Translations under genes and position numbers: made by a program
Part shown: in pieces, positions 7,506-15,907 of the stretch
How the letters are laid out: each line of letters opens with the position of its first letter
Numbering within the stretch: the first letter of the stretch is position 1
Source: a virus
IMG/VR virus record: IMGVR_UViG_3300025769_000013
Location: 1-50,705 of that record
Direction: 5' to 3' (one strand)
Length of the DNA: 50,705 nucleotides
Notes under the pieces: model-generated
Database searches by the model: none
The model's input: only the letters and a program-made list of their open reading frames with translations
Told to the model about the DNA's origin: nothing

Positions 7506-8114
7506 TTAGAGACTGGATTCAACCTTCTCGATTAGGGTGAAGAGTTCCTCATCTTCGGGAGCCTGGAAGGTGGTGTCACTGAGCTCCTGGTGAACATTCG
7601 AGCGAACAGGTGCTCCGAATGACAGGCAGTTCCTAATGACTGCCTTGATCAACTGAGTCCGCTCTTGGTTGGTATCGATTTTTCCCTGGTCGAGACTAAT
7701 AGGGAAGTCACCAGCGGAGACTACGTAGTCCCCGAACTTCTTGCCCAGACGTTTGGCGTTTTCGAGGTCATACTCGACAGGGTGTCCCTGTACGTGGGTG
7801 GATACTACAGCTTCCTGGCGACCTGCTGCAGTAGGATCAAAGGAGAGCAGGTTGTATTTCTCGTCTGAGACTAAAGGGAATATTTCAAACTTGTTAAGGT
7901 ACTTTGTACCATTTTTGTCAGAGGCATACCCAAGGGTGCCATTGACAACGTGCCATCCTGAAAACCCAGGTGCGGATTCAATGCTCGCAATTTCTGCATT
8001 ATAGGATCCGGAGTGGTTTACGCTCCACGATTTATGGAGATTGCGTTGAGCTGGGCTAACCCATTTAAGGGCATCAGCAATTAGGGAGAAGGTGCGAATG
8101 TAGGTGAGGTGCAT
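7506..8114 (-). CDS. Hypothetical protein, first gene of minus-strand operon
   Basis: The 202-residue product has no signal peptide, membrane span or motif I recognise. The N-terminal two thirds look beta-rich; the C-terminal third (from about 120) is helical and acidic. It leads a rightward-to-leftward operon of small proteins (8114 to 6151). A consensus -35 hexamer lies about 90 bases upstream. Accessory or lysogenic functions are suspected only from orientation and position. Confidence 0.6.
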   Translation of the reverse strand: MHLTYIRTFSLIADALKWVSPAQRNLHKSWSVNHSGSYNAEIASIESAPGFSGWHVVNGTLGYASDKNGTKYLNKFEIFPLVSDEKYNLLSFDPTAAGRQEAVVSTHVQGHPVEYDLENAKRLGKKFGDYVVSAGDFPISLDQGKIDTNQERTQLIKAVIRNCLSFGAPVRSNVHQELSDTTFQAPEDEELFTLIEKVESSL

Positions 8115-8202
8115 TTTCTGTCAGTATTTGTAGACTTCCTGGAACTGCCAGGGCAGGCGTTGAATCATTCAACAGCATCCATCTTTGGTATTATTTTCAA
8201 TC

Positions 8203-8208
8203 TGTCAA
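8203..8208 (-). promoter_or_regulatory. Candidate -35 box for the minus-strand operon
   Basis: The minus strand reads TTGACA here, a perfect sigma-70 -35 hexamer, upstream of the 8114 start. The sequence 16-17 bases downstream (AAAGAT or AAGATG) is a poor -10, so the promoter is only a candidate. Confidence 0.3.
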
Positions 8209-8274
8209 CACAAACTGAAAACTTTTTTTCGATCAGAACCAGTCATAGGTGCTAGTATAAGGTTTTCATAGATT

Positions 8275-8333
8275 TCCTGTCTGGGTGCGGTTTAATCCTC
8301 AATAATTGCTCATTGGGTATGTCCCAGACAGGA
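8275..8333. repeat. 11-bp perfect inverted repeat upstream of the tRNA
   Basis: TCCTGTCTGGG (8275-8285) and CCCAGACAGGA (8323-8333) are perfect inverted copies separated by 37 bases. They lie between the divergent minus operon and the tRNA that opens the plus-strand virion block. They could be an operator pair or a stem-loop in the leader. Confidence 0.6.
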
Positions 8334-8336
8334 TAT

Positions 8337-8411
8337 GGTAGGGAGGGCGTTGGTTCCCAGATGAGACTCATAACCTCATCCACACTGGTTCGATTCCAGT
8401 CCCTGCTCCCA
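8337..8411 (+). tRNA. tRNA-Met-like gene (anticodon CAT)
   Basis: A 75-base cloverleaf can be drawn. The acceptor stem is GGTAGGG/CCCTGCT (two G-U pairs), with discriminator C and encoded CCA (8409-8411). The T-arm is ACTGG-TTCGATT-CCAGT. The anticodon loop CTCATAA has CAT at 8369-8371 and stem TGAGA/CCTCA with one A-C mismatch. The D-arm is weak (GGG/CCC, 3 bp) and only one base separates it from the acceptor. The T-loop and anticodon loop are canonical, so a degenerate phage tRNA is likely. Confidence 0.55.
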
Positions 8412-8429
8412 ATTTTTTCGTATAAACAC

Positions 8430-9092
8430 ATGAGTGAACTGACAGGTGAAGAGTTAAATCAAATCAGAAGACGTAATTTCGGGGAGTATGTGGTGAGTAC
8501 TCCAGGATTAGGCCCCTTCGATGCATTTCGGATGGTAGATGGTGTAGACCAGAACCCGGATATTGCGGACTGGGTGAAGGACATGTTTACCAGCAAGCAG
8601 TTGGGTTTCTTTACTGAAAAGACTCCAGCCAGCGTGGGTAAATATTGGCTCAAGACTAGTGGACCGCCTGTCCTTATGCAGCAAGGCGATTGGTTTGTGA
8701 AGGTCTGCGATGATCCGCTGACCATCAATCGATATCCAGACGCAATTTTCCAAATCATGTTCGGGGCGAAGGAAGTCCTGGCCCCAAATGGAGTGGAAGA
8801 GCCGATGACCCGGGTAATTGAACTCTACTCTCCTTCTGCGGAGGCAGCAACCCTATCTGGAGAGATCGCAGCCTACATGGAAACCTCCTACAAGGACTGG
8901 ATGTCCAAAGCCTACTACCACTACATGGAGATCATCAAGGATATGCTAATCCGTGGTCCAATTCTGGACCGAATTAAGCCCATCCAGGAGTACACGGACA
9001 AACTGGAGGCGAAAGGTGGTCAGATCACTAAGGCAAAATATTTCAAACTTCTGAAGCGGGGCATGCAGATGCTCAATCCAGACGTAAATTGA
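8430..9092 (+). CDS. Hypothetical protein upstream of TerL
   Basis: The 220-residue product is chosen from ATG 8430 because an upstream in-frame ATG at 8313 would read through the tRNA. It is alpha/beta in the first half and mainly helical from about residue 130, with a basic C-terminus. It overlaps TerL as TGATG, so it is likely a packaging or head gene, but I recognise no family. Confidence 0.6.
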   Translation: MSELTGEELNQIRRRNFGEYVVSTPGLGPFDAFRMVDGVDQNPDIADWVKDMFTSKQLGFFTEKTPASVGKYWLKTSGPPVLMQQGDWFVKVCDDPLTINRYPDAIFQIMFGAKEVLAPNGVEEPMTRVIELYSPSAEAATLSGEIAAYMETSYKDWMSKAYYHYMEIIKDMLIRGPILDRIKPIQEYTDKLEAKGGQITKAKYFKLLKRGMQMLNPDVN

Positions 9093-11815
9093 TGGAGCGG
9101 CACGGGTATGCATTTCCTGATGAATGGGATGACCTTCGGATAGAACTATGGTGTCTGGCGAATGCTGAAGATACGCATCTACACTTGAAACACTGTATGA
9201 TGCTTCTCTGGCCTCACCTTTACCAAGGGGAAATTGCTCCAGGTGTACCGAGGTGGAGAGAGGATTTGGAATTGATGACATGGGCGTGGTCTAATTACCG
9301 GACGATGACAGTGATCGGACACGCCAGTGCTGGAAAATGCTTAAAAGTTAATACAGAAGTATTAATGTTTAATGGCGAAAAGAAAAAAGTGCAAGACATA
9401 AAACGAGGAGATTTGCTAATGGGTGATGATTCTACTCCTCGTAAAGTCCAAGGGGTCTGCACTGGTCGAGAGGAAATGTTTAAGATCATTCCCAGCAAAG
9501 GCGATCCCTGGGTTTGCAATCGCAGTCACATTCTCTCTCTCAAAGCATCCTACGTCCCAAAAAAGAACACAGACTTTGAAAAGGGAGATGTTCGTGATGT
9601 GCCTCTGGAAGAGTTTTTGACTTACGGCGAGACTAAGCGACGAGTCTGGAAGCAATATCGGGTCGGAGTGGATTTTCCTAAGCAGAAAGAGCCGCTTTTG
9701 ATCGATCCATATATCCTTGGGGTATGGATTGGTGACGGCACAAAGGGAGAGCTAGAAATCACAAAACCAAAAGGCAAGGTAGTTGATGAGTGGATTAACT
9801 ATTGGTCATCTCGTGGACTATCAGTTTCAGAATACCAAGTAAAAGACCGTTGCAAAAGATGGAGAGCAGTTAACAAAGAAAGGCACGGTGACTATCGTCA
9901 ATTTATTCGAGGACTTGCGACGACTGGTCAAAAGATAATCCCGCAAGAATACCTCCTGGCATCCAGAGAAAGACGCTTAAGATTACTAGCTGGATTGATA
10001 GACACTGATGGGTATGTAGACAAGAATGCTTATGCCATCACCACAAAATGGAAGGGACTTGCTGATCAAATTCTATTTTTGGCAAGATCTTTAGGTTTTG
10101 GGGCAAACCTCACTGAGACTACTGGGAAAATTAAATCACTGGGCTTTGAAGGGACTTACTGGAATGTTCATATTTCCGGTGAGGTGCAAAATATACCTAC
10201 TCTTGCTAAAAAAGCGGAGGGGAAAATATCAAGAGATCCATTACTCCAGGAGATCCGAGCGGAATCATTAGGCGAAGGTACTTACTATGGGTTTGAGATC
10301 GATGGAAATCGGAGGTTCCTACTTGGAGACTTCACCGTCACTCACAATACCCATACGCTGGCCCATATCGCTTACACGCACTACCTTTCTGATGCTGCCA
10401 ACACGATTATTACGCTGACCTCCACTCACCTACCAGGTCTCAAAAAGAGGTTATGGTCAGATATCGTATCCGCTCATAAAACCTCAGTCTTGGGGGAGCT
10501 CATGCATGTAAAGACGTATGACATGACGATGCGTCCAATGGATAATCCAAAAGAGGACAAATATGTCATTGAGGGAATTGCAGTAGACCGTGGCGAAGAG
10601 GCGGTAACCCGGATCCAGGGCAATCACTCCAGGGACCATCGATATGTGATTATTGATGAGGCGGAAGGTACGCACCAGGCGATCTTTGATGCAGCATCCA
10701 ACTTGATGACAGATAACGACTTTCGTTGGGCAATGTTGGCGAACCCCGAGAATGAAAATGGAGAGTTTGGGACCTGGTGTGAACCGACACGCGGTTGGAA
10801 CTCCATTGATGCAGAGCAGGATCTCTACTGGGAGACTGCTAGAGGTGGTGTGTGTGTTCGATTGGACGGGTTAAAATCGGCAAACTTTCGGAATCCTCCA
10901 CCAGAGGGAAAGAAACCATACTTTCCATTCCTGATTGATCAAAATTACGTGGATAGAATCAAAACATCCTACGGTTTTGAATCACCCCGGTGGTGGATTT
11001 TCGTGCGTGGTTGGTTTCCTCCAGCCGGATCAATGGGGACGATCTTTTCTCGGAACATCCTGGCTCAAGCAGTGGAGCCGATTTTCTACAACTACCCACC
11101 TACGCCATGTGCTGCATTGGACCCTGCTTTCGAGGGTGATGATGAATGTATGCTCCAATTTGGAGAGTACGGGGAGGCGAATGGATCCAGGTTTGCGTTC
11201 AATTTTAAGGAAGAGCAGGCAGTAAAGGCGAAAGTTCGGCCCGGAGGTGAACCATTGGACTACGTCATTGCTCATGAAGTTATGAACCAATGTGACGCCA
11301 GGGGTGTAAAGCCGGAAAACTTCATCATGGACACTACTGGTGCTGGCCGGGGCGTTTATGCGATCCTTCGCAAGGAGTGGGGGAAAGTCGAAAAGTGCGA
11401 TTTTTGGGGAAAACCGAGTGATCGACGCCTTCGGGCATTTGATGACATGACCTGTGGGGACCAGTTTGATCGATTTGTTACGGAGCTTTGGTTTTCTTGC
11501 CGAATATTCATGGAATCTGGTTTGATTGGTGGAGTCACAATGGATTTCAAGAAGTTGCGGGAGCAATTATCCGCCCGGAGGTTCGAGATTAAGTCCAAAA
11601 AGGAATCTATCGAGACCAAGAAGGATATGAAAAAACGGTTAGGCTACTCGCCTGACCATGCGGACGCATTTGTACTATTTACTGAGCTCCTGAAGCGTAA
11701 AGGAGCAGTCACCGGTGAGGAAAAACTCCCTGAAAACGAGGATGAATCACAGTGGGACCGAGCTAGGGCCTACAGCGATGTAGCAGAGGAGAGTTTTGCA
11801 CATGGATTTGCATAA
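9092..11815 (+). CDS. terL: Terminase large subunit containing an intein
   Basis: This is the ATP-driven packaging motor and headful or site nuclease. The 907-residue precursor has Walker A GHASAGK at 76-82, split from its Thr (420) by a 337-residue intein (83-419). Walker B VIIDEAEG has D522-E523. The RNase H-like nuclease shows D677 (ALDPAFEGDDE), D747 (FIMDTTGAG) and D858 (HADAF). Spliced TerL would have 570 residues, normal for the family. ATG 9092 overlaps the previous stop; a TTG at 9089 is less likely. The intein must be removed for ATP binding. Confidence 0.93.
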   Translation: MERHGYAFPDEWDDLRIELWCLANAEDTHLHLKHCMMLLWPHLYQGEIAPGVPRWREDLELMTWAWSNYRTMTVIGHASAGKCLKVNTEVLMFNGEKKKVQDIKRGDLLMGDDSTPRKVQGVCTGREEMFKIIPSKGDPWVCNRSHILSLKASYVPKKNTDFEKGDVRDVPLEEFLTYGETKRRVWKQYRVGVDFPKQKEPLLIDPYILGVWIGDGTKGELEITKPKGKVVDEWINYWSSRGLSVSEYQVKDRCKRWRAVNKERHGDYRQFIRGLATTGQKIIPQEYLLASRERRLRLLAGLIDTDGYVDKNAYAITTKWKGLADQILFLARSLGFGANLTETTGKIKSLGFEGTYWNVHISGEVQNIPTLAKKAEGKISRDPLLQEIRAESLGEGTYYGFEIDGNRRFLLGDFTVTHNTHTLAHIAYTHYLSDAANTIITLTSTHLPGLKKRLWSDIVSAHKTSVLGELMHVKTYDMTMRPMDNPKEDKYVIEGIAVDRGEEAVTRIQGNHSRDHRYVIIDEAEGTHQAIFDAASNLMTDNDFRWAMLANPENENGEFGTWCEPTRGWNSIDAEQDLYWETARGGVCVRLDGLKSANFRNPPPEGKKPYFPFLIDQNYVDRIKTSYGFESPRWWIFVRGWFPPAGSMGTIFSRNILAQAVEPIFYNYPPTPCAALDPAFEGDDECMLQFGEYGEANGSRFAFNFKEEQAVKAKVRPGGEPLDYVIAHEVMNQCDARGVKPENFIMDTTGAGRGVYAILRKEWGKVEKCDFWGKPSDRRLRAFDDMTCGDQFDRFVTELWFSCRIFMESGLIGGVTMDFKKLREQLSARRFEIKSKKESIETKKDMKKRLGYSPDHADAFVLFTELLKRKGAVTGEEKLPENEDESQWDRARAYSDVAEESFAHGFA
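9338..10348 (+). mobile_element. Intein with LAGLIDADG (DOD) homing endonuclease in TerL
   Basis: The insertion begins with Cys (CLKVNTEVLMFNG, block A) and ends FLLGDFTVTHN followed by Thr, the standard C-terminal HN plus +1 nucleophile. A dodecapeptide endonuclease is present: LGVWIGDGT (precursor residues 209-217) and LLAGLIDTDG (298-307), each with its acidic catalytic residue. All splicing residues look intact, so it is probably active both in splicing and homing. The site is the most conserved point of TerL, the P-loop K-T bond. Confidence 0.93.
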
Positions 11816-12050
11816 AATCAGATGGTTGCGGACTACGCACTTGATTCCCCCGGGTGGATGGAAATTCAAGGACCCAGACAGTCAGCTACCTATCACCGCA
11901 CCGACTTTCGAGGCACTCAAGGAACGAGTCATCACCCACCGGACTTACCTGGGGAATGACACCAGCAATTACCCGGATGAGATTGAGCATCAAATTTGTT
12001 CAGAGATTCCTGAGTCCTGGTGGCAGGACAAACCGAGAACTGTATCATGA
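11802..12050 (+). CDS. Small conserved phage protein between TerL and portal
   Basis: The 82-residue product overlaps the end of TerL by 14 bases and the portal start by four. Its pattern (IPPGGWKFKDPDSQ, APTFEALKERVITHR, EIEHQICSEIPESWW) is one I have seen as a small unknown protein near packaging genes of podovirus-like phages. Function is unknown. ATG 11802 is preferred to TTG 11796. Confidence 0.65.
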   Translation: MDLHKIRWLRTTHLIPPGGWKFKDPDSQLPITAPTFEALKERVITHRTYLGNDTSNYPDEIEHQICSEIPESWWQDKPRTVS

Positions 12051-14200
12051 ACGACCTGAGTGAAATTACGAACGAACGGAGAGTAGGAACAGTAGTTTCT
12101 GCAAATACTCTCTACCAGAAACTAAAGAAAAAGGGTGATGAGCGGGAACGTGGATTTGCCTCCATCGAAAACCAGATCAATGGTGGACGCCCCTATGATC
12201 CTCAAAAGCTGGCGGAGCAGGGGCAATCCTGGCGAGCAAACTTCAATTTTGGAGATGCTGCCAGTGCGTTAGAGCAGGCCCAGGTCTCCTACTGGAGGTT
12301 GCTGCACGATACATCCAACCTTCTGAATGTGGAAATCCACGGAGACCATCAACATAAGGATCGATGGTCTCAAACCTTGGTGCATAATTTTAACCGATTC
12401 ATTGAAGACTGGGGTGATGAGTATGTTCTGAACTATCTCCAATTTTCACGAAACCATTTAATGTATGGAGTTGGTCCTGTCATTTTCCCAGATAAAGACT
12501 CAGCCCGATGGGAACCTATAAGAACAAATGGTGTCCTCGTCCCTGAACGAGCAAAATCTGCATCCAGTAAGCAGGAAATCGTCTGCATCCGCCAGGAAAT
12601 GCAAGTGTCTGAACTCTGGGAGAAGATTCGGACCGATAAAGCAAAGGGGCATAACACAACCCGTGGCTGGAAGGTAAAAGAGATCCGGGATGTTTTGTAT
12701 CACACTCTGAGAAACGGACAGAAGGCATCCAGTGAGGATGACCTAATAAAGATGGAGGATAGTATCCGAAATCGGAGCACTGAGGTCTCTGAGGAGCATG
12801 GTGCTATCAATATGGTCTACCTCTATGTAAAAGAGTGGGACGGAAAAGTCAGCAAGATGATGTTCTGCGAGGACAACCCTACTGCAGGTTTCGTTTTTGA
12901 TGATCATGATACCGCATTCCGAAGTGATTCAATCGATGACGATATTAGTTTTGTCTTCTTTGAAGTCGGGAATGGACTTTACCATTCCGTCAGAGGATTT
13001 GGATACAAAAACTACCAAACCAGCATCGCATCGAATCGATTGAAGTGTAAAGTACTGGACCGTTGCACCATCGAAGGTCTCAATTTTCGGGATACCTCCG
13101 AAGGGACTCGGACTATCCTGCCGATTGTGAACATGGGTGCGTACAATATCGTGCCGAGAGATTTGGAGCAATTGCCAAACTATCCGGGCTCGTCATCAAT
13201 TGGAGATGCTCTTGGAATGATCCAGGATACAGTCAATTGGAATAATGCCCGGTACAGGGACCAATCCCAACAGATTGAGCAATCAAATACTGCTACCCAA
13301 GCACGGATCCTGGCTAATCTTCAATCTCAGGTTGAAGTCTCCAACGCGACCCTTTACTTGAAACAATTTGCCCAGAATATCATGGCGAAACAGTTCGAGA
13401 GACTACGCCGGAAAGGGAATACTGATCCGGATGCGGTGCTATTTAAAAAACGGTGTACCGAGGATGGCAAAATGCCAGTGGAAGCTTTCCATACAATTGA
13501 AGTTACTGTTGGTACTGGAGCGGACCCTGGAAAGACCTCTGCAGCACTGCAGGCCGAGATCTCCTTCCAACTTCTTCAACTCCAGGGTAACCGATATGTC
13601 AATCGACGTGCTGCCACGGAGGCGTATATTGAAAGTACCACTGGAGCTTCCTCAGTGAAGCGGTTTATCCTTCCAGAGGATCAGCTTGAGGACAAGGGTG
13701 CAGTCCGCCTTGCCCAGATTGAAAATACCAGCCTGGGTGACGGCGTACCTATTGAAGTGACCGAGCGTGATGACCACGTCATGCATATCATGACCCACAT
13801 GGAGCCACTAAAAGGAATTGTGGGAACCGCTCAAACGATTGAAGAGGGGCAAATTGGTATGCCAGCAAATGCAGGCATGCCTACGCAACCATCACTCTCC
13901 CAGGAGCAAATGATAGCTCTGGAGACTACCCTGCCCCACATCGCCACACACCTCGAGTACCTCAAACTGGATCCATTTCAGGAACAGGACTACCAGCAAT
14001 TGCAGGCGGAGTTTAAACAACTTGCGTCAGTGGCTGAAGGTATGATCCGAAAAATGGAGGAGACGGCACTGGCATTTGCTAATCAACAACAATTTGGAGG
14101 ACCAACGACACTCGATGGTGCCGACATGCAACCCACGCAAACCGATGAAACTATTCCAACGGATTTTTCACCGCAAGGACTCGATTCCTTTGCTCCCTAA
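12047..14200 (+). CDS. Portal (head-tail connector) protein
   Basis: The 717-residue protein lies directly after TerL and before the scaffold, the canonical portal position. Length fits P22- or N4-type portals. It has a mixed clip and wing region, a long helical stretch around residues 390-450 (DTVNWNNARYRDQSQQIEQS), and a Gln-rich helical C-terminus typical of a barrel. It would form the dodecameric DNA channel. ATG 12047 overlaps the preceding stop as ATGA. Assignment rests on synteny, size and composition rather than a single motif. Confidence 0.75.
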   Translation: MNDLSEITNERRVGTVVSANTLYQKLKKKGDERERGFASIENQINGGRPYDPQKLAEQGQSWRANFNFGDAASALEQAQVSYWRLLHDTSNLLNVEIHGDHQHKDRWSQTLVHNFNRFIEDWGDEYVLNYLQFSRNHLMYGVGPVIFPDKDSARWEPIRTNGVLVPERAKSASSKQEIVCIRQEMQVSELWEKIRTDKAKGHNTTRGWKVKEIRDVLYHTLRNGQKASSEDDLIKMEDSIRNRSTEVSEEHGAINMVYLYVKEWDGKVSKMMFCEDNPTAGFVFDDHDTAFRSDSIDDDISFVFFEVGNGLYHSVRGFGYKNYQTSIASNRLKCKVLDRCTIEGLNFRDTSEGTRTILPIVNMGAYNIVPRDLEQLPNYPGSSSIGDALGMIQDTVNWNNARYRDQSQQIEQSNTATQARILANLQSQVEVSNATLYLKQFAQNIMAKQFERLRRKGNTDPDAVLFKKRCTEDGKMPVEAFHTIEVTVGTGADPGKTSAALQAEISFQLLQLQGNRYVNRRAATEAYIESTTGASSVKRFILPEDQLEDKGAVRLAQIENTSLGDGVPIEVTERDDHVMHIMTHMEPLKGIVGTAQTIEEGQIGMPANAGMPTQPSLSQEQMIALETTLPHIATHLEYLKLDPFQEQDYQQLQAEFKQLASVAEGMIRKMEETALAFANQQQFGGPTTLDGADMQPTQTDETIPTDFSPQGLDSFAP

Positions 14201-14222
14201 CATTTTACCCAGTCGGAAAGAA

Positions 14223-14459
14223 ATGACCGATACGGAAAGAGAAGAACTTCGTAAGTGGCTGGATCTTCCTGCGACAAAGAAGGCGATGAGTTTTCTTGAG
14301 GCAAAAAGACCTGGAGTTTTCCCTCAGGAAACCCCAGCAGATGTCCGATTGTACCAACTGCAAGGTTGGGAATTGTATCGGAATAATCTGCTGACACTTA
14401 CGCACGTTGAGAAGGATGTAAATCCCATTGAGGAGAGCTTTCAATCACCGGAATTTTAA
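14223..14459 (+). CDS. Small protein between portal and scaffold
   Basis: The 78-residue helical product begins MTDTEREELRKWLDLPATKK. ATG 14223 has GGAAAG upstream; longer versions would lie inside the portal gene. It is co-oriented with the head genes. Function is unknown. Confidence 0.6.
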   Translation: MTDTEREELRKWLDLPATKKAMSFLEAKRPGVFPQETPADVRLYQLQGWELYRNNLLTLTHVEKDVNPIEESFQSPEF

Positions 14460-14478
14460 CATTAACGAAAGTTGAGAC

Positions 14479-15660
14479 ATGGGAGACGAAGAAAAAACTG
14501 AACAGGAGGTCATTCGCGACCTCGAAAACGATGACGCAATGGCTCATTTGGATGATGCCAGAGAGATTTTTGGAGAGGAGGTGAAAGAACATGAAGCGAA
14601 AGTGCAAACCGAAGAGTCGAAAGGCTCAGAAGAAAAAAAGCCCACGCAAGCGGATGAGCTACTAAGTGAGCTGATCAAGCCAAAGGCGGAGGAGAAGTCT
14701 ACGGAATCTAAGGAATCTTCCAAAAAGGAGACCCCTGACGATGACAGTGACTTGACTCCCCCGCCCGACGATTCCCCTCAGAAAGCGAACTGGGATATCA
14801 TGAAGCAACGCAAGAATGACGCCGTTGCCCGTGTGAAAGAATTGGAGGCCCAAATGGAGGCTAAGGCGGATGACGCCACAACAGATTCCCTGAGAGCTCG
14901 TGTGAAGGAATTGGAGGGCGAAAATGATCGATTCTCTACCAGGCTGAAGGAACTGGATTTTAAATCTCATCCTGAATATTTCAATCAGTACGAGAAACCA
15001 ATTCAAGATGCCCAGGATTCTCTAAAGGCGATTGCCGAGGCTGAAGGTATCGACCTAAATGTGGAATCCCTGGCTGCGTTATCAGGTAAGGAGTTCGGGG
15101 ATAAGGTATCTGAGATTATTGAGGACCTGTCTCCCTATCGGGCGAATCAATTCACTCTGCAAGCCCAGTCTTTGGAGAGAACGATTCAGGACCGTGATGC
15201 CGTCGCTGCGGACTCAGATAAGTTTATCCAGGACGCCAATGAAAGGTTCCAAGCACAAACCCGTGCTGTTTTTGATGAAGTGACTAATGGATTCTCTGAG
15301 ACGTTGGTCCCGATGACAGTGCCAGAAGGTGCCGACGATGCAGCAAAGCAGCATGCGGATGCATACAATGCAGACTTGGCAGAGGTTCCAAAAATCGCTG
15401 AACAAATTGCATTTGGTCAAATGGACCACCAACAATTGTCTCAAATCTCCAACGAGGCAGCTCACTATCGTTTTGTCATGACGCGGGTATTGCCTCGACT
15501 CGCTGATAATGCCGGAGCGAAAGTGGCAGCACTGCAAGCCGAATTGGATGCGATCAAGGGTGCAGGTCCAAAATACAGCCCATCAGATACAACTGGAGCA
15601 TCATTGACTATGGATGACATGGATCACGATCAAGCTGCAGAAGCGGCTTTTCGTGCATAA
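14479..15660 (+). CDS. Capsid scaffolding-like protein
   Basis: The 393-residue protein is very acidic in the first 110 residues. A predicted coiled coil follows (about 110-165, RVKELEAQMEAKADDATTDS and a second RVKELEGENDRF copy), then an alpha-helical body. Highly charged, helical proteins placed between portal and capsid are the scaffolds of short-tailed phages, comparable in position to T7 gp9. No protease motif is seen. A terminator follows immediately. Confidence 0.75.
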   Translation: MGDEEKTEQEVIRDLENDDAMAHLDDAREIFGEEVKEHEAKVQTEESKGSEEKKPTQADELLSELIKPKAEEKSTESKESSKKETPDDDSDLTPPPDDSPQKANWDIMKQRKNDAVARVKELEAQMEAKADDATTDSLRARVKELEGENDRFSTRLKELDFKSHPEYFNQYEKPIQDAQDSLKAIAEAEGIDLNVESLAALSGKEFGDKVSEIIEDLSPYRANQFTLQAQSLERTIQDRDAVAADSDKFIQDANERFQAQTRAVFDEVTNGFSETLVPMTVPEGADDAAKQHADAYNADLAEVPKIAEQIAFGQMDHQQLSQISNEAAHYRFVMTRVLPRLADNAGAKVAALQAELDAIKGAGPKYSPSDTTGASLTMDDMDHDQAAEAAFRA

Positions 15661-15686
15661 CTATAGTAACTCCAGTAACTTGAATA

Positions 15687-15725
15687 ACCCTGTCTTGAGC
15701 TAATCGCTCAGGGCGGGGTATTTTT
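15687..15725 (+). terminator. Strong rho-independent terminator before the capsid gene
   Basis: A 14-bp stem (15687-15700 with 15706-15719, four G-U pairs, loop TAATC) is followed by ATTTTT. It would end transcripts from the scaffold side and isolate the capsid cistron. Confidence 0.85.
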
Positions 15726-15907
15726 GTGCTTAACTCAATCGCTGGGTAGTGACCAGCGGAACAGTCAGAGAGCTGTTGGGTGACACCCCAGCGACAGGCG
15801 AGCCAAATGGTCCCGATGGCACGAGGACAGTCCAACCACCGGGTTCAACTGTCGCTCACTGCTAAGGGAAAGCCCGGTGAAAATCGAAACTCAAATTTTC
15901 ACCCAAA
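15726..15907 (+). ncRNA. Structured leader of the major capsid gene
   Basis: Four hairpins can be drawn: CGCTGG/CCAGCG (15740-15758); GCTG..GGGT/ACCC..CAGC (15772-15792); GACAGT/ACTGTC with inner AACC/GGTT (15826-15853); and GGTGAAAAT/ATTTTCACC (15876-15903), four bases before the ATG. No ribosome site lies within 15 bases of the ATG. AAGGG at 15864-15868 would be 11 bases away if the last hairpin is excluded, suggesting a hairpin-bridged ribosome site. The promoter is not evident. Confidence 0.5.

Noticed and set aside
15861-15885. Cobalamin-riboswitch-like words (AAGGGAA and CCGGTGAAAATC)
   Set aside because: The core words match the B12 riboswitch, but the downstream pairing partner and other conserved arms are absent, and CCGG-type closure is replaced by the ATTTTCACC hairpin. 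Coincidence is more likely.
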